Assembly: GCA_963970005.1 (NCBI GenBank)
Contig: CAXAMN010001325.1
Location: 1-64,000 of the forward strand
Length of the DNA stretch: 64,000 nucleotides
Source of the DNA: Durusdinium trenchii
Lineage: Eukaryota > Sar > Dinophyceae > Suessiales > Symbiodiniaceae
Reading direction: 5' to 3'
Under the pieces are notes generated by a model. That model ran no database searches, had not been told where the DNA came from, and saw only the letters and a program-made list of their open reading frames with translations. This document shows, piece by piece, positions 32,366 through 45,021 of this stretch (positions are counted from its first letter, which is position 1; each line of letters begins with the position of its first letter). The position numbers and the translations under genes were made by a program.

Positions 32366-34491
32366 TCCATTATGCTTTCTCTCCACTCAAAATGAAGCAG
32401 TGTACCCCAGATTCGGTCAGCCCATGTCGGCCCTGTTTGGTGCCCATGTGGCCGACACTCAGTTTTCCTAACTGAAATGTCGCACCAAGTGTCGTCGTTG
32501 CCGGTCGTAGAAGCCACTGTGTTGCCCTGTTTGATAAGGATCCGCCCAAGGTTTCTCATCGCGTCCGTTTGGCGTACCCATCTGGTCTTGCCGGACGCCA
32601 CTCACAACAAGCATCAAAGTCAAGCCAAGGGTGTATACGAAGGACATGGCTCAAAGAAGGGAGTCACCAAAAAAAACGTTAATCTCTTTACTAAACAAAT
32701 GGCAAGTTACATCAATTTGTCACTTGAGCCCAGAAAGGGGCGGACATCCAGAGCTGCGCAAATGGTGCTTCTGAAGACCTTTGGTCTCCAAGTGGGACTC
32801 GATGACTCCAACGACTCGATGATTTGCACGGGAGTTTCAACACCTTGGTCACGTCAAGGCATCTGAAAGGACCAAGGCATCGTCCCCAAACTGTGAGGAT
32901 CCCTCACTCTTGAGGGAAAGATCTCAAGAACATCATCTGAAACTGAGCAATTTCTGGATAGAACCAGGAGCGGCCAGGCAGGGCAGAAACGACCTCACTG
33001 CACTTGGGGAATGGGTATTTTGACACGTAAACAAGGGATTACTATTGACAAAAAATTGCACAGATTGGCACAGGGGCGGACATCACTCAAGGGATTGTAG
33101 ATATTGTAGGGATGGATACGTTGCGGGGACTACACTGGTCTTGCGACAGATGTATATTGAAAGGCAATGAGCAAATTGTTCATGCCTCAAATGGATTTAG
33201 CAAACATTTTGACTTCATCAGAATCAGCGTCAACAAGAAACATGAGGCTTGAAACAGAAGCAGCCAATTTGGGGAAGAATCCTGTAGATCGCCAGAAATG
33301 ATCAAAGCAATACAGTAGCTCCTGTGAAAGAGATTGAGCTTTGGGTTTTTTGGGGCCTCGGCCTCACCCCATGTCCCCAGTTCAATCATCGACAATTCTG
33401 ATCATGGCTCATGCTCCTTTTTCGGCGCAGTCTGCGGCTGTTGTCTCGCCCGCACCCAGTGATTCAAAGCGTTCCACTTGCAGTGCTTCACCGTCGCCGA
33501 CGGTTGACGCAGAGATATCCTCGCGAGGACAAGGAGCAAAGCAGCGTATTTCCTATAGGTACTGAAAATGCGGATGTTTGGTAAATTGTGCTAGTACAAA
33601 TTTATGCTATCGACCGTTGCGGGGATTTGGAACACTCATCAAAGCAGTTGTTCATCGTTTTGGGAGGCATTGATTCATCTCTGCTATGAGGGGGTCCCCG
33701 TCTTCAAACCTCCAAGAGGAATGACATGATCGAAACAGCTGGATCAAAGGGCGAGAACATGTCCTGTCTGATATTGAAGCCACCAAGTCGTGACCAAGCT
33801 TCACCAGTTTTCAATATTTGTCATATATATATATACAGTCTTTGCAAAAGATACCGCCTTGAGAAGCCCGGGCTATCTTTCTTGGCAACGTGTTCAAATC
33901 CTAGGAGTGTATGTGACTACGTGCGAGATTCATTGAATAGAGTCCCTGAAACCTGGTGCGTGGGCTTTGGCTTTTGTCGATGTTTTCAAACATATATTTT
34001 AATGATATATAATGGTAGAAGAGGTACCTCCAGGAGCCAGCTACCCCAGGTTCCACTTCAGTGTGCTCATATTGACTCATACCACAGATCGGTCAGTCAT
34101 CGTTGCTGCGAGTGGTGCTTTCGTCACACCACCGAGTCAAAAGCTGTTCAGGAGTCTTTAGGGACGAAAACCGGCTGACCAACACCTCCGATTGGAAGGG
34201 CAAAGGGGCACAGGCTCGAAAAAACAAAACACAAAAGAACCTATATATATATATACAACACATTACAACACCATCAAACAACCAACCACAATTGCATATG
34301 GCATTGGAAGGTCACTCGCTGCTTCCACAAGCCCGTTTCCAGGTTCCAATATGTTCTAATTTTGGATGAGCCTCCAGCCTTCAAAAAGAAGCCTCCGGAC
34401 TCAACACTCACACCATCTCACATCTCGTCAACCCAAAGAGCCCCTGCTGCACATGCTGTCGCTGTCGGGTCTTGATACCTCAAATTGCAGC
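32366..34491 (-). other. Probable introns with scattered coding-like patches
   Basis: A minus-strand patch at about 32,740-32,850 (TPVQIIESLESSSPTWRPKV) looks like an exon. At 33,406-33,560 both strands look codable: an Ala/Ser/Pro-rich plus frame starting with Met, and an acidic minus frame. Neither could be joined to neighbours. Nothing else is supported. Confidence 0.3.
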
Positions 34492-34554
34492 CGTCACGTC
34501 TGCCGCGGCCTTCCAAAGGATCTCAAAGAGGTTCAGCAACATGGCACGGTCCAC
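34492..34554 (-). CDS. Short exon, unknown gene
   Basis: A 63-bp minus-strand segment follows TTGCAG and precedes GCTGCA, a GC-type donor. It encodes the amphipathic helix VDRAMLLNLFEILWKAAADV plus Thr. The length is a whole number of codons. It belongs to the leftward array, but partner exons are uncertain. Confidence 0.45.
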
Positions 34555-35616
34555 CTGCAAGGCATCGTTTCCAGCCAAGACATGCTTGCACACCCAAGTT
34601 TAGCCTGAACCTCGGCAATGAAACTACAAAGCCTATCTCCCACATTCCAGAGAGAGAAATCCGTCCACACAACCACCCCAACGCCAACCATACCCAACCA
34701 CTCTGGCCTAACCACTCAACCACTCGACATCGCTCCGACCAAGCACAGAAAATTCCACCCCACCAGCATCCACTCCACCCCCGCTCCATCCACCCGCACC
34801 CCGCCTCCAGATCGGCGGCTCCGCCGATGCCCAACGATGGCAACGAGTTCACCTCGCAAAGCCACGGTCGCAGCGCATCCTCGGCGGCGATGTGTCTGCT
34901 GTTGCGGTATTGGACCGGCCAAGCTGGAGAAAAAGCGTACGGACGATGAAGATGATGAAGAATAGGAAGGTGTCCAAGATGTACAATAGTTGAAATGAAA
35001 CATGAAAGTGCATGGAACTCATTTGGAAGATCCCCCCCAGTTTTGCTGCAAGGTCATTGGATGGTCAAGATTGGTTGAAGCCTGGGCCCTCCGGTTCGCC
35101 CCCTATGACTATGACATCTTAGTCATAAAGTAACTAAAATACACGTGCAATGAAAAGTCAAGACGGCTAAGTCTTAGTCGTTCGAGCCAACTCGACCCAA
35201 CAATTCCAAGATTTGGTGTCCAAACTCATGCTCCCCACGCACTGGTGCGCTCGCACAGTCAACCATGCAAGCTCGTCAACTCCCTCAGTTAGGTGGTCTT
35301 CCAGATCGACCATTGGCTGTTTGCGGAGTCAAACACCAAAAACTCATGAAAAGTCACTTCAGATGCCCCCCCGAAACCATCATGATGTGTCTATCCCCCT
35401 TCGAATTAAGGAGGGGTGGGTACACCGATTCTAAAACGTCATAAAACGCTGCATATGATATCCATATGATATTTACGTTGCATCGTTTGGGTGCAGACTT
35501 TTCGAACAAGACATGGACCATCAACATGGACCCTGAGTCCATCTTGGTGCATCTTCGGACCGCTGGTCCTTAAGCCATCTTGAGCCCCCCATGCCAGTGC
35601 CTCCAAGGCTCATCCA

Positions 35617-35886
35617 CTAGAACATCAAAGCCAAAAAGCCTTCGCTTCTCTTGCGGGAACCGGCGGGAACAGCCAGACATCGGGTCAAACACATGAACTC
35701 CGCATTCTCATGTTCAATCAACAACTTGTTGATGGAGACGAATCGTGGGACCGAGCCTGGATCGAGCTTTGGACAAATGGAAAACAAAGTCGTTTTTAAA
35801 TGACTCCAAAAAGCTGAGCTGTGGTCTACTACCAACTCACCTGCCAAAGTTTTAACATGAACCTTCGGTGGGTCGTGTGTCACCAT
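35617..35886 (-). CDS. Unidentified coding-like frame, minus strand
   Basis: An 89-codon open frame ends at a stop at 35,617-35,619. It has a protein-like C-terminal half (PRFVSINKLLIEHENAEFMC). Near its start VHVKTLAG precedes CAG|GTGAGT, a very good donor, so the upper part may be a separate short exon. VHVKTLAG resembles the first strand of ubiquitin-like folds, but that is too short to use as identification. Confidence 0.35.
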   Translation of the reverse strand: MVTHDPPKVHVKTLAGELVVDHSSAFWSHLKTTLFSICPKLDPGSVPRFVSINKLLIEHENAEFMCLTRCLAVPAGSRKRSEGFLALMF

Positions 35887-36354
35887 CGGTCACCATGGGT
35901 CACTTCGAATGGAGGCTTCGGTGGCCGAATTGCAACAGCTGCCAACTCCCAAAAAGAATCAAATTTGTTGAAGACTCTTGTGCACAATCGAAGCGCTCAA
36001 GATCCCAAAAGACCCTCTTCCTCTGCAACCTTCCCAGCCAGTCAAAGGGACTGCCCCAAAACCGACCCACTGGCCACCGCGCGCCGAACACCGCCCAACC
36101 AAGCCGCTCAAAGCACCGGTCGGTCACCGGCAACTGTGCGACCGCTTGGGCGATCGTGGGCCTGTTCGCTCGCTTTTCGCCGGGGTCGGGTGCCGGTGGG
36201 ATCAAGTGCCTGGTGGTCTGCCTGGTGGATATTAAGAACTCAGAAACCTGATTGGTGATCAATGATTAGATTGCCCCTTTTTGATGGTTCTTCAATGTTC
36301 TTCACCTTATGCCCTGGGGTATGGTTTGAGCATGTTTAAACACCACTCAGGGTT

Positions 36355-36465
36355 GTTCAAGCAGCTGACCCCAAACGCCTCGCGCCTCGCAGCTTCAAGC
36401 ACCTCCCAAACCAGCGCTCGGATGCGCGGCCAAAGTGCCTCTCGCGGCGTCGCGACGGTGCTTCC
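36355..36465 (-). CDS. Helical exon, unknown gene
   Basis: The minus-strand reading ATPREALWPRIRALVWEVLE followed by AARREAFGVS is GC-rich in third positions and strongly helical. Splice sites are not clear. Confidence 0.4.
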
Positions 36466-39400
36466 TCAGCGATTCGAGGGTCCAGGATTTCAAGGGTATA
36501 AAGATGTGCATCGTGCACAAAACAGGCGGAGAGAAAGAAACCATGTCCGCCCTCGAGAGAAACATAAATGCAACATGGGGAAAACCCTTTGAGGTGGTCT
36601 ACACAGATTGCTTTAAGACCACCGCTACTGTACTTTGTAGCTGGTCATGGTGTCCATTTGTGGCGCAGGACCTCACAAACAGCTTCAACCTGTCGTCCAA
36701 AAAAACCGATCAAGTTCCTCCTTGGCGATGCATGAAACTGACCCAGGGGGGACGAAAGGTCACGAAAACCGTCTCATGAAAAATGCTACACTGCAGGCAC
36801 CCCAAAAGGCCCAACGATTGTGGGACGGGAAAACCACAAAAACGGCCAAGCAGGAATGGTGTCCTGTGGCCGGTGAAGTAACAAAACCTGACATGGCTGA
36901 GCCAACGGTGACAGGGATGAAAGAAATTCCTTTAGAACGCCCCCATGACCACCGTGGCCAGCTACTGTAGCCACTTGGTGTCTGGTTTTTTCAATGTTTT
37001 GGTATTTCATAGTTTTGAAACATCACAAAAGCATACAAAGGCCCAGGACTGACAGCCATCTCCCACCAATGCCTCCACATTGTCAGGAGCAAAGGCTGTT
37101 GAATCTGGGAGAGCCACAAAGGAGTCGCTGAACAAAAAACAACTCTGTCACGCGAGAAATTGCAAGAGGACTCTTTCGAAACTCTTCGAAACCGTCATCC
37201 AACATTTGTTGGCCGCCCTGCCCCCCCCCCTCTTTGTTGCACCAAAAAATGCTTGGACTTCTAGTAGCTAGAAACTAGTACAGCAGGTTGGAGGCCATCG
37301 CTGGTAGGATGGAAGCCATTACTACTAGTAACAAGAAGCTGCTAGTAACAAAGGGCATCGCTACTAGGAGCAAGGACGCTACTAGCTCCTGGCCTTACTA
37401 CTAGTAACATGCAAATAAATCCCGCACTTTAGGAAAGACATGGAAAGACTCTCGTGGCTGCATGGCCTTTGGGAGCAAACCAGCCGCAACTGGGCCGAGG
37501 GGTTTGGGTCAATGAGGTTTAGCATCAAAAAGCAAACAATCATAAGTATAAGATAGTATAAGGATTCATGGCACCCTAGCAACCGCGGAAGGTATTCATC
37601 ATGTTGCCATTATGAACAATAATCAATCACCCGATCTTCCAGTGTGCCAATTGTCGCGTGACTGGCCATTCTCAGCCAATGAACCCTCGCCTTTCAACCA
37701 CTTCAGAAGCTTTGACAGGCGCCAGTTCCCGCCTCAGTGGAGGGACCACTCATTGACCCCATCCCCGCTCCTCCCCCCCATCTTCATCCTGCACGTCGGA
37801 CCCTCTGAACAATGCTTTGGTTGTTTGTGGTTTGCTCACCTACTTTCTTCATGTGATACAGTGATACAGTAGTTGTCACGCTTCCGACATCTCCAACTCC
37901 TCATCAAAGGCACAGTTCGCTTGCCCAGGCCCATTTTGTTTCGCATGCTTCCTCAGCCATGCGTTCGGATTCTGCAATTGGTCTGCAGTAGCTTTACCTG
38001 CACATACTGATCCCCCTTGGTACTGACACCAAGGGTAGATCCCCAGGATTTTACATACTAAAATCCTACCGAACCAAGGTGACTTTCTAGTTTTTCAGTG
38101 GTACCCTAGGTTTTTTCGCTAGACTGGGTTTTAGTAAAGTCCTACGAAACCCACATGCCCTAGAGGGTTTGGAACCACGGAAAAAACAATGAGACCGGGC
38201 TGGTCATATCCCTGGTTGAATCCTGGGTATCAAGGTGCAAAAGAAGCAATTTAGAAAACACCAGTTTTGTGGTTTGGATTTTCTCCTACAGTGTCGCTGC
38301 AGGCTTTGGAAGCTGAGAAGACTTCCCGGCTGGAGCAGATCAAGAAATTGATACAGGAGGCCATGTTTAGAACGATTGAAATTTCATATGCAGGAAGAGG
38401 GAGGGAGAGAGAGAGAGAGAGAAACCACGTGTGCAGAGCAGGGTCATGAGGAACTTCTCAATTGTCTTTTGTAGATTCCAGGCCCCTACCTGACTTCCAA
38501 TGGTCACGTCAAACCCCTATGTTTTCAGTATGGCGTAAGCAAGGGGGGTGTCCTAGTTGAATAAGCCTTCCCAGAAGCCTACACTATCTACTCCAGAGGA
38601 CGGACTTGCAAATTTTGCAACGGCATTTCGCTTCCCTGCCATCGCATGCAGGAGCATTCAGGCGAATCGACGGTTCATGGCTTGGCGGACAAACCATTGA
38701 AGGAGGACTGGTTGAGAGGTGCTTGCTATTGCAGTTCAGTGGAGGCCAATAGTTTTGTAAAATCCTGTAGTCTAACGTGTTTTGGAAGTCCTGGCACCTA
38801 CGTCTCTACATCGTCTCTACTACCTTGGGCACCAGGATTCTTCAAACCTCCATTTGCATCATTTGCCTTTTGTAGATTCCTGGCACCTACCTGACGTCCT
38901 CTTTTGATTTATACTGAAACATTGAGGTCTAGGTCAAGGATTTCAGTATGGCAGTACGAAGGGGGATCATACTGTAAAGCGGGTGCTTTGTGATGGCGAT
39001 CTGAATCTGGCTGAGGACAGCACCAAGGACAATGTGAAAGGTGGCTCATTGATGTCGGTTTTGGTTCATTTCCAGGTCTTCAAATCTTTGTTCCATGTGG
39101 TCGAACCCTCAATCCTTGAAAACTCTTCCCCCTAGTCGGCCCAGACGCCGCGCACAACTGCTCCGAGCTACGCATTGACCTGCCAGAATGCTTGACGTCA
39201 ACCGGGTGAAACTCTTACAGTATGATGACGCACAGCTCCAGTTTACGACTGTGCTTGGTGAGCCTGTGGGTTCATGGAGTCTGTTTAGGAAGGGAGGGAT
39301 GTGGAAACTTGGATCATGTCCATTCAGTGACACGTCTTCAAACAATTTCTCTTAGCTATATACTATAGGCTATAGACTTATCGGTACTTATAAATTATAT

Positions 39401-39644
39401 GTTACAGACTAACATGAATAGCCGGGTGACCTGTCAGATCCTTCCAATGTATGATTTGTGAAGGATGACAACTTTTTTTGCCCAGGGATCTGCGAGAATC
39501 TAACGAGCACCATGTGCGAACCGAAAGAACAAGGTCTATGAGACAAACCACGAAGTGAGAGGAACCTTAACCCACTGGGTGTTCATCTCTGTCGGAGTCT
39601 TTCAATCCACTCCGCCTGCTCCACCTGCTCCGCCTGCTCCGCGC
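36466..39644. other. Low-information stretch with repeats
   Basis: It contains a CTACTAG repeat cluster (37,256-37,410) and an AG-repeat run near 38,397-38,424. A duplicated passage, TTTTGTAGATTCC...CTACCTGAC, lies near 38,467 and 38,868. A possible plus-strand exon from 38,303 (LEAEKTSRLEQIKKLIQEAM) is coiled-coil-like but isolated. A short plus-strand segment at 39,219-39,257 has good splice sites. Continuation exons of the ligase-like gene should lie here but were not identified. Confidence 0.3.
37256..37410. repeat. CTACTAG repeat family, cluster
   Basis: Contains CTACTAGTAACAAGAAGCTG, GGGCATCGCTACTAGGAG and AGCAAGGACGCTACTAGCTC. The 17-mer AGCAAGGACGCTACTAG (37,369-37,385) is identical to copies at 6,111 and 62,842. 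Confidence 0.9.
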
Positions 39645-41070
39645 CTCGTTGTTAGTGAGATGCACGCAGGGGTTGCCCAGCTGCGCTGCCGACATGGTGA
39701 AGGCTTCGCTGGCGAAGCGCACCAAGCCCTCGTTGAAGAGATACGCCTCGGGTGCGGCCGGAGCCGTAACAAGTCAGAGGCTACAGATCGGAAAAGGATC
39801 GAAAGGGGGGTGAGGACCGAAGATGACGGGGCACACACCATCATTGAATTTGCTCATGTGCAGTGTTGGAAAACCAGCGGATCACGGGCAGGATGCCTCA
39901 GAAACGGACCGAGCAATCGAAGACGATGCACCAAGTTCGGCCCGGGCCAACCAAATGAAACAGCTAGAGGCAGACAGGCTCTTGGCAGTTGTGCGAACCC
40001 AACAAAGCACCATCATGAAGGCTATGACAGATCATGACGAGCATGAAAACCTCTAGTTTATGAATGTTTACGAAGGATTTGTGCTAGAAACTTGGATCTT
40101 CGCCCTGAAAAGCGCAAGATCCTACTAAAATGCCCAATGGGCTCAACCTAGCCGAAGATCGATCTCTGGTTCTTTCCAGTTGGAGATCGTGTCCCTCCCA
40201 ATGGGCCGTTGATGCAACATTGCTTTCACCCGGTGAGCCGCCTGGCACGTCCCCGCCTCCGCCGCCTGACCCGCCTGACGGCGCGCCCCAAGGATGGACA
40301 TCAGCTGTTCTACAAAAGTCAACTCACAAGTCTACAAGAGTCAACTGACAAGAGTTGAGACGGCCACAGCTCACACCCTCCAAAATCCAGCATTGAAACA
40401 TATTGAAACTTGTCCCATGTTCACATGTCAAACAAAGAATCACGCCCCCGGTCTTCTCATCTTGTCTGGATTATCTGGATCTGTGAAAGGCATTGCTCGC
40501 CGCATCGTGCACTGCATCCGACCGGCCCTTCGATCCGGTCCACCTGGCCGAAGGAGGTCACGAGCCTGAAGGCGAATGGGAACGAAGATCGGGTCGGTGG
40601 GCGGGAACTGGCCATCCAATCCACTCAGTGAGAGGTTGGATCAATGATTCGGGTTCACTTGGCTCATTCTGTTCTTTTCTAAGGCTTCGACTTGCTATCT
40701 ACAGATCATGGATTAATGAGAAGAAGCCCTTCGACATTCACTTGTCTGACGTTTGGCCGAGGGTCACATACAAGCGCAAGTCCACCTTCTTGCCTTCCAC
40801 CAGCAGGGGTTTCTCCACCTGAACTCGGCATGCGAGGATGTGTGGATGTCCTCCTAAACCTGACTAAAGTCCACATGAATCCTGGAAAGAAACCTGAATC
40901 GCCTCCAAGAAGGCTCCAAAAGTGGTTTCGGGTTTTCGGGGCAGGTGGACTTTCAGCGGTTTCTTTTCATGGAAGGCCTTGAAGGCCTTGAAGCTTGGTC
41001 TTTCCGAGGGCGACACATATTGACTCACCACGGCCGGGCACGAGGTGCCAATGGACTCGAGGAGCTCCTC
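39645..41070 (-). CDS. Tubulin-tyrosine ligase-like (TTLL) protein, four catalytic-domain exons
   Basis: Exons 41,017-41,070, 40,766-40,818, 40,544-40,565 and 39,645-39,746 join in phase. In order they encode SIGTSCPAVVSQY, VEKPLLVEGKKVDLRLYV, LVTSFGQ and AYLFNEGLVRFASEAF, then NPCVHLTNNE. This is the central TTL-domain series: the strand before the ligand loop, the basic PLLxxGxKxDLRxYVLVTS motif, the YLFxEGxxRF motif and HLTN. These enzymes ligate Tyr, Glu or Gly to tubulin tails and act on microtubules, including axonemes. Donors are GT (41,016), GA (40,765), GT (40,543) and probably GC (39,644). The third exon is only 22 bp. N-terminal exons should lie above 41,070 and the C-terminal part below 39,645; neither was found. 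Which amino acid is added cannot be told from these motifs. Confidence 0.85.
39862..40056 (+). CDS. Protein-like plus-strand frame inside a TTLL intron
   Basis: After GTGCAG a frame of about 64 codons runs to a stop at 40,054-40,056. It includes DRAIEDDAPSSARANQMKQL and a helical tail, EADRLLAVVRTQQSTIMKAM. The opposite strand is full of stops. It lies wholly between two exons of the minus-strand TTLL gene, so it would be a nested antisense exon, a gene fragment or chance. Confidence 0.25.
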   Translation, partial: SVGKPADHGQDASETDRAIEDDAPSSARANQMKQLEADRLLAVVRTQQSTIMKAMTDHDEHENL

Positions 41071-41263
41071 CTGCGAGATGCAGGTGATTGGGCAAGGACT
41101 CGACTTAGAAGAGCCATGCCAAGTAGTATACCTTCCTGGGTTGCTTTATTGCTTTGATCTCCTTCAAAAAAAGAGGGGGAGGGAGCAGCGCCTCCCCCCG
41201 CAATGCCACCAAGTCTAGTGGCTTCGTTGGTGGGGTCCGTTGGTTGCTTCGTTGCTTGGCTTA

Positions 41264-41447
41264 ACCCCCGCGTGGCTCACAAACGACATGCTTTGGAATG
41301 GCACCTTCCTGCTCTAAATTTCACCCCCGCGTGGCTCACAAAAGGTATGCTACCTTGGAAAGGCACCTTCCTGTTCTAAACTTCACCCCTGCGTGGCCCA
41401 CAAAAGGCATGCTACGTTGGACTGGCACCTTCCTGCTCTAAATTAAG
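41264..41447. repeat. Three-copy tandem repeat of about 62 bp
   Basis: Three consecutive units share CCCGCGTGGCTCACAAA, a GGCATGCTAC-like part and GGCACCTTCCTGCTCTAAA. Changes between units are few, so the duplication is fairly recent. Confidence 0.9.
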
Positions 41448-41454
41448 CCCCCAC

Positions 41455-41715
41455 TATAAGAAAATGAACTACCACAAGATTAAAAAAAACACCAGAAGAA
41501 AAAAACACCACCAAACAAAAAACACCCTCGGAGAAAAAAACACCAAAAGAAAAAAACTACCAGAAGAAAGAAACCACCAGAATAAAAAACACAAGAAAAA
41601 AACAAAAAAAACACTAGAATCTAGAAGAAAAAAAGCCACGAGAAGGAAAAAAACACAAGAAGAAAAAAACACCAACAAAAAATCAACCCTCAGAAAAAGA
41701 AAAAACACAACAAGA
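41455..41715 (+). repeat. A-rich low-complexity tract
   Basis: Quasi-repeats of AAAAAACACCAGAAGA-like units, almost free of T. A lysine-rich open frame across it, and its phenylalanine-rich complement, are by-products of the composition. It directly follows the tandem repeat at 41,264-41,447. Confidence 0.85.
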
Positions 41716-43515
41716 TCACAGTCCTCTCCAGTCTGCCCTTTCCCAGTTAGCCCGGCTGCACCTCTTGTGCATTTGCCCACCCTCCTGGCAAGCAGTCCCC
41801 CACGAGACCAACCTCAACCAGAGATCTCAAGGACCACAAAAGGACCACAGAACTCTCCGGCCCACCCTGATGGGAAACGAATTGAAAAAAATATGAGAAA
41901 AATGGATTGTCTTGACCCCTGGGCTCTCTTTTGCTGCCATGATGCAGAAGGTCTGTGTTGGTGCTTTGCACCAACCCAGTTGTTTGACCCAATGGCAGGG
42001 TCTTGTGAAGTCTTCCTTGTGCACTCTGTGTGTCCCCCTGTGTTGACTGGAAAGTGGCACTCTGTGTGTCGCAACGTGACTTCACTTTTGCAAATCGCAG
42101 AAAGATACCCGGGATCAGGAGACGGCCAGCTCCGACGCAAATCACTCACCTCAGTGATTGGGAGTGAATAACATGTTTGGGACTAGCAGACTGGCTGATC
42201 TTTGCAAATACAAGTCCACCTACACAAACACCATTTACATCCTACCTTTCAAGAGACTCTCACAAGTCTCACGTCTCCCAAAATGCCCAAGATCCTCTTG
42301 CTGCTTCCAATGGGTCCATGTTCAGAGTCCGAACATCCACTGGTCTTCACCCGCCTCGCCTCACCGGTCTTCACCGGAGGGTCACCGGATGTCACGGGTC
42401 TTCTTCACCAACTGCGGCCACGTCGAAAGGCCGGTCGTCGAAACGGTCTCCCCACGTTCTGCCCACGTGCCCGACCGTTTCTGCACCATCGAATGACCAG
42501 CCAGTCTTTATATGATTATAAACAATCACCTACAAATCACCTCCCAAAAGGAAACGTCCGGAGACATCCGGACATGACGTCCGCTGGGGCGCCCGGCGGA
42601 CGCGAGGCGCTTCGAACCACAGGGCCCCACGCTCAAGGGCCGGCGGTTGGAACGCCTGGGATTGGAACGCCCACAGCGTCAAACCCAAGCAGATGAGCAA
42701 ACTATCTGAACGCCATGAGTGAACGTGTTCCAGGCCTTCAAATCCTCGCTCCCTCTCACTCCCTGCGACCATGTTTGTGTCAAATTACTGCATACTAATG
42801 CTAAACACTTTGGTTTTTGAGGTCCCTCACATCTTTTTGGCCGATGCGACTTTGGCCGCTGGCAAACATCGTTCAATCAAAACTCTCGGCTTCCGGCCGT
42901 CTCATCCGCTGCTCGATATGAGCCCTCGGGTCGGGTGCAAAGTAGCAGGGTAGCTCAAGGATGAGAGAGCAGGGCAACTAAGCTGACAAAATGTTGATCC
43001 CCACAGGCTAATATAGACTCTGACTAAGGCTAACCAGGTGTCACTCCTTTCCTCTTAGAATCAGTGGTTGACTGTCCTTAGCGATCGATCTTGGGATGTC
43101 ATCGAAACCGACAATATAAAGTAGGTCATGTCACTTCTTGATCTTTGAGTACCCCAAGTGGGTTGGATCTTGATGGATAAAGCCAAGTTGAGTCTTCCGT
43201 TCTCGCCATACAGGCGGGTGCAAACTCCATGAAACGCGCGTTGGGCACGTTCTGGCAGAACAAGGGGCTCCAGAAAATTATATGAACACATGCTAGGAAG
43301 AGTAAACCGAATTCCTTTGGCATCGGCAGTTCCAAGGGATGTGAGACACTGGATGCCAAACCCCAAAGAGTTGGACCTCCCCAGGATTCCAAAGCGGGCA
43401 CCATCCTGGCATCTTCGGGCGTAGAACATCAGACAAACATGCCAACCCTTTAAGCTGCTGGCTCACGTACAAGTTAGTTGCTTCGCACCACGGGAGGAAA
43501 ACACAACGAAAACAA

Positions 43516-43582
43516 AAATACGAACGAACGGACGAACGAACGAACGAACGGACGGACGGACGAACGAACGAACAAACAAACG
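43516..43582 (+). repeat. Tetranucleotide (GAAC/GGAC)n repeat
   Basis: A run of GAAC, GGAC and finally AAAC units. Confidence 0.95.
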
Positions 43583-45021
43583 TTTGTCGGTGTAAACATG
43601 TGTAAACCATGGGACATCCTCTCTACCCGAACGGTGGAGACGCGATCAGACTTGGTCGCGGCGAAATGTGTCCCGATGGCGAAGGCGCACTCCGTCGCGG
43701 ACTCGGACGGGCTAGGGGGTTCTGCGCGGAGTCGAGCGTTTGTCTGAGTGTCCGGACCAGTGTTGAGGTGTGCATCCTGCGATGTCTTTGGACATCCGGG
43801 CATTTTCCTGGTCGATGGTGGGACACGGGCCAAGCAATCGGACATCCAGTGACATCCACGGTTCACGACCGATTGTGGACACTGTTTGTGGGGAACAGTC
43901 CGTCTAGAATGATGAACGTGAGTGAGTGGAACGGGGACGGCGTGTTCCTGGCAGATACAAGAAACGGTCTGAGAGAGATGATGTACGACTTGTTTTGTGG
44001 GGGGGTGCGCAGCGCCACACATCTTTCCGTCATTTTCCGTCCCTCTCTGGCAATTGTGGATGGGCTTACAAACCGACACAATTTTTTGCGGTATTTGCAG
44101 CACTTTTGATATTTCCTCCGGGCAAGTTGCAAACGCAGGGCACGGGTGGGGTGGTGCAGAGATGCTTGCAAACGCAGCTGACGCTACGCAGTTGAAGTTG
44201 CAGACCGTCTGTCATTCATGAGCAATATAGGGATCTTTTTCTTTCGGGTTGCGTGTCTTGCTGGTGACTTGATTTGCACTTCTGCGTTCATCACAGGCCA
44301 TCCTACTCCCGGCAGTTTGAATGTTGCTGACAGGTCTTGACTCTCATGACCTCATGACATGTTTCACACTCATAGCTGATGCAAAGCAAGTTGATTTCAA
44401 AACTGGCACTGATTGTACTCTCCAACACGATCTACGTTGTCCTTTGGAGACCAACAGGTGGAGTCTGGCTTGGCCATGGATCAGGGGACACGGAATTTAC
44501 ACTATGTCGGTTGGCTATACACCCTTCAGGCTACTTCTGGCTCCAGTTCCTAGTTGATGAGCTTGGGCGACCGCCAAGAGTCTTCACTCTTTGGGTCCCA
44601 GACATCCCACGGCGTGTTAAGATGCATTGGCAGGGGAACGTGATACGAAGAATTTTGGGTCTCGAGAGGTTTAAAAAACTCTTCAAAGATTTAGACAAGT
44701 TCCTAAACATCCTATTTAAAAAATTAAATAAGATAGAATACACCCTCCTCTCACTTTAGCTACCCGTCGACCCATCATGGAGAGGAGTGGATCAGGACCT
44801 AAGCTGTCGGATCTTCGCTGGACCCGTGCGTTTTTGCCGCCCCAATGATCCCACTCCCCGATCTCAGAGATGGATCCTCCTCGTTCAGCAGCAGCCATAG
44901 GATCTCTTTGTCCCCGTGAGCACCGCGTCCTGAGCAGAAGGGGTTCCAGGGACCAGACGGCAGTGGGGTCGGATTCTTGGCAGGGGGGGGGGGCTCTCTG
45001 AAAATGAGAAAGGATTGCAGC

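Noticed and set aside
41464..42171. A 235-codon Lys-rich frame and its Phe-rich complement
   Set aside because: Generated by the T-free A-rich tract; no protein-like sequence.
43516..43582. CRISPR-like or regulatory array
   Set aside because: Simple tetranucleotide repeat without spacers; the genome is eukaryotic.
43609..44109. Overlapping 166-codon plus and 209-codon minus frames
   Set aside because: GC-rich sequence leaves both strands open; neither shows a domain or consistent splice signals.
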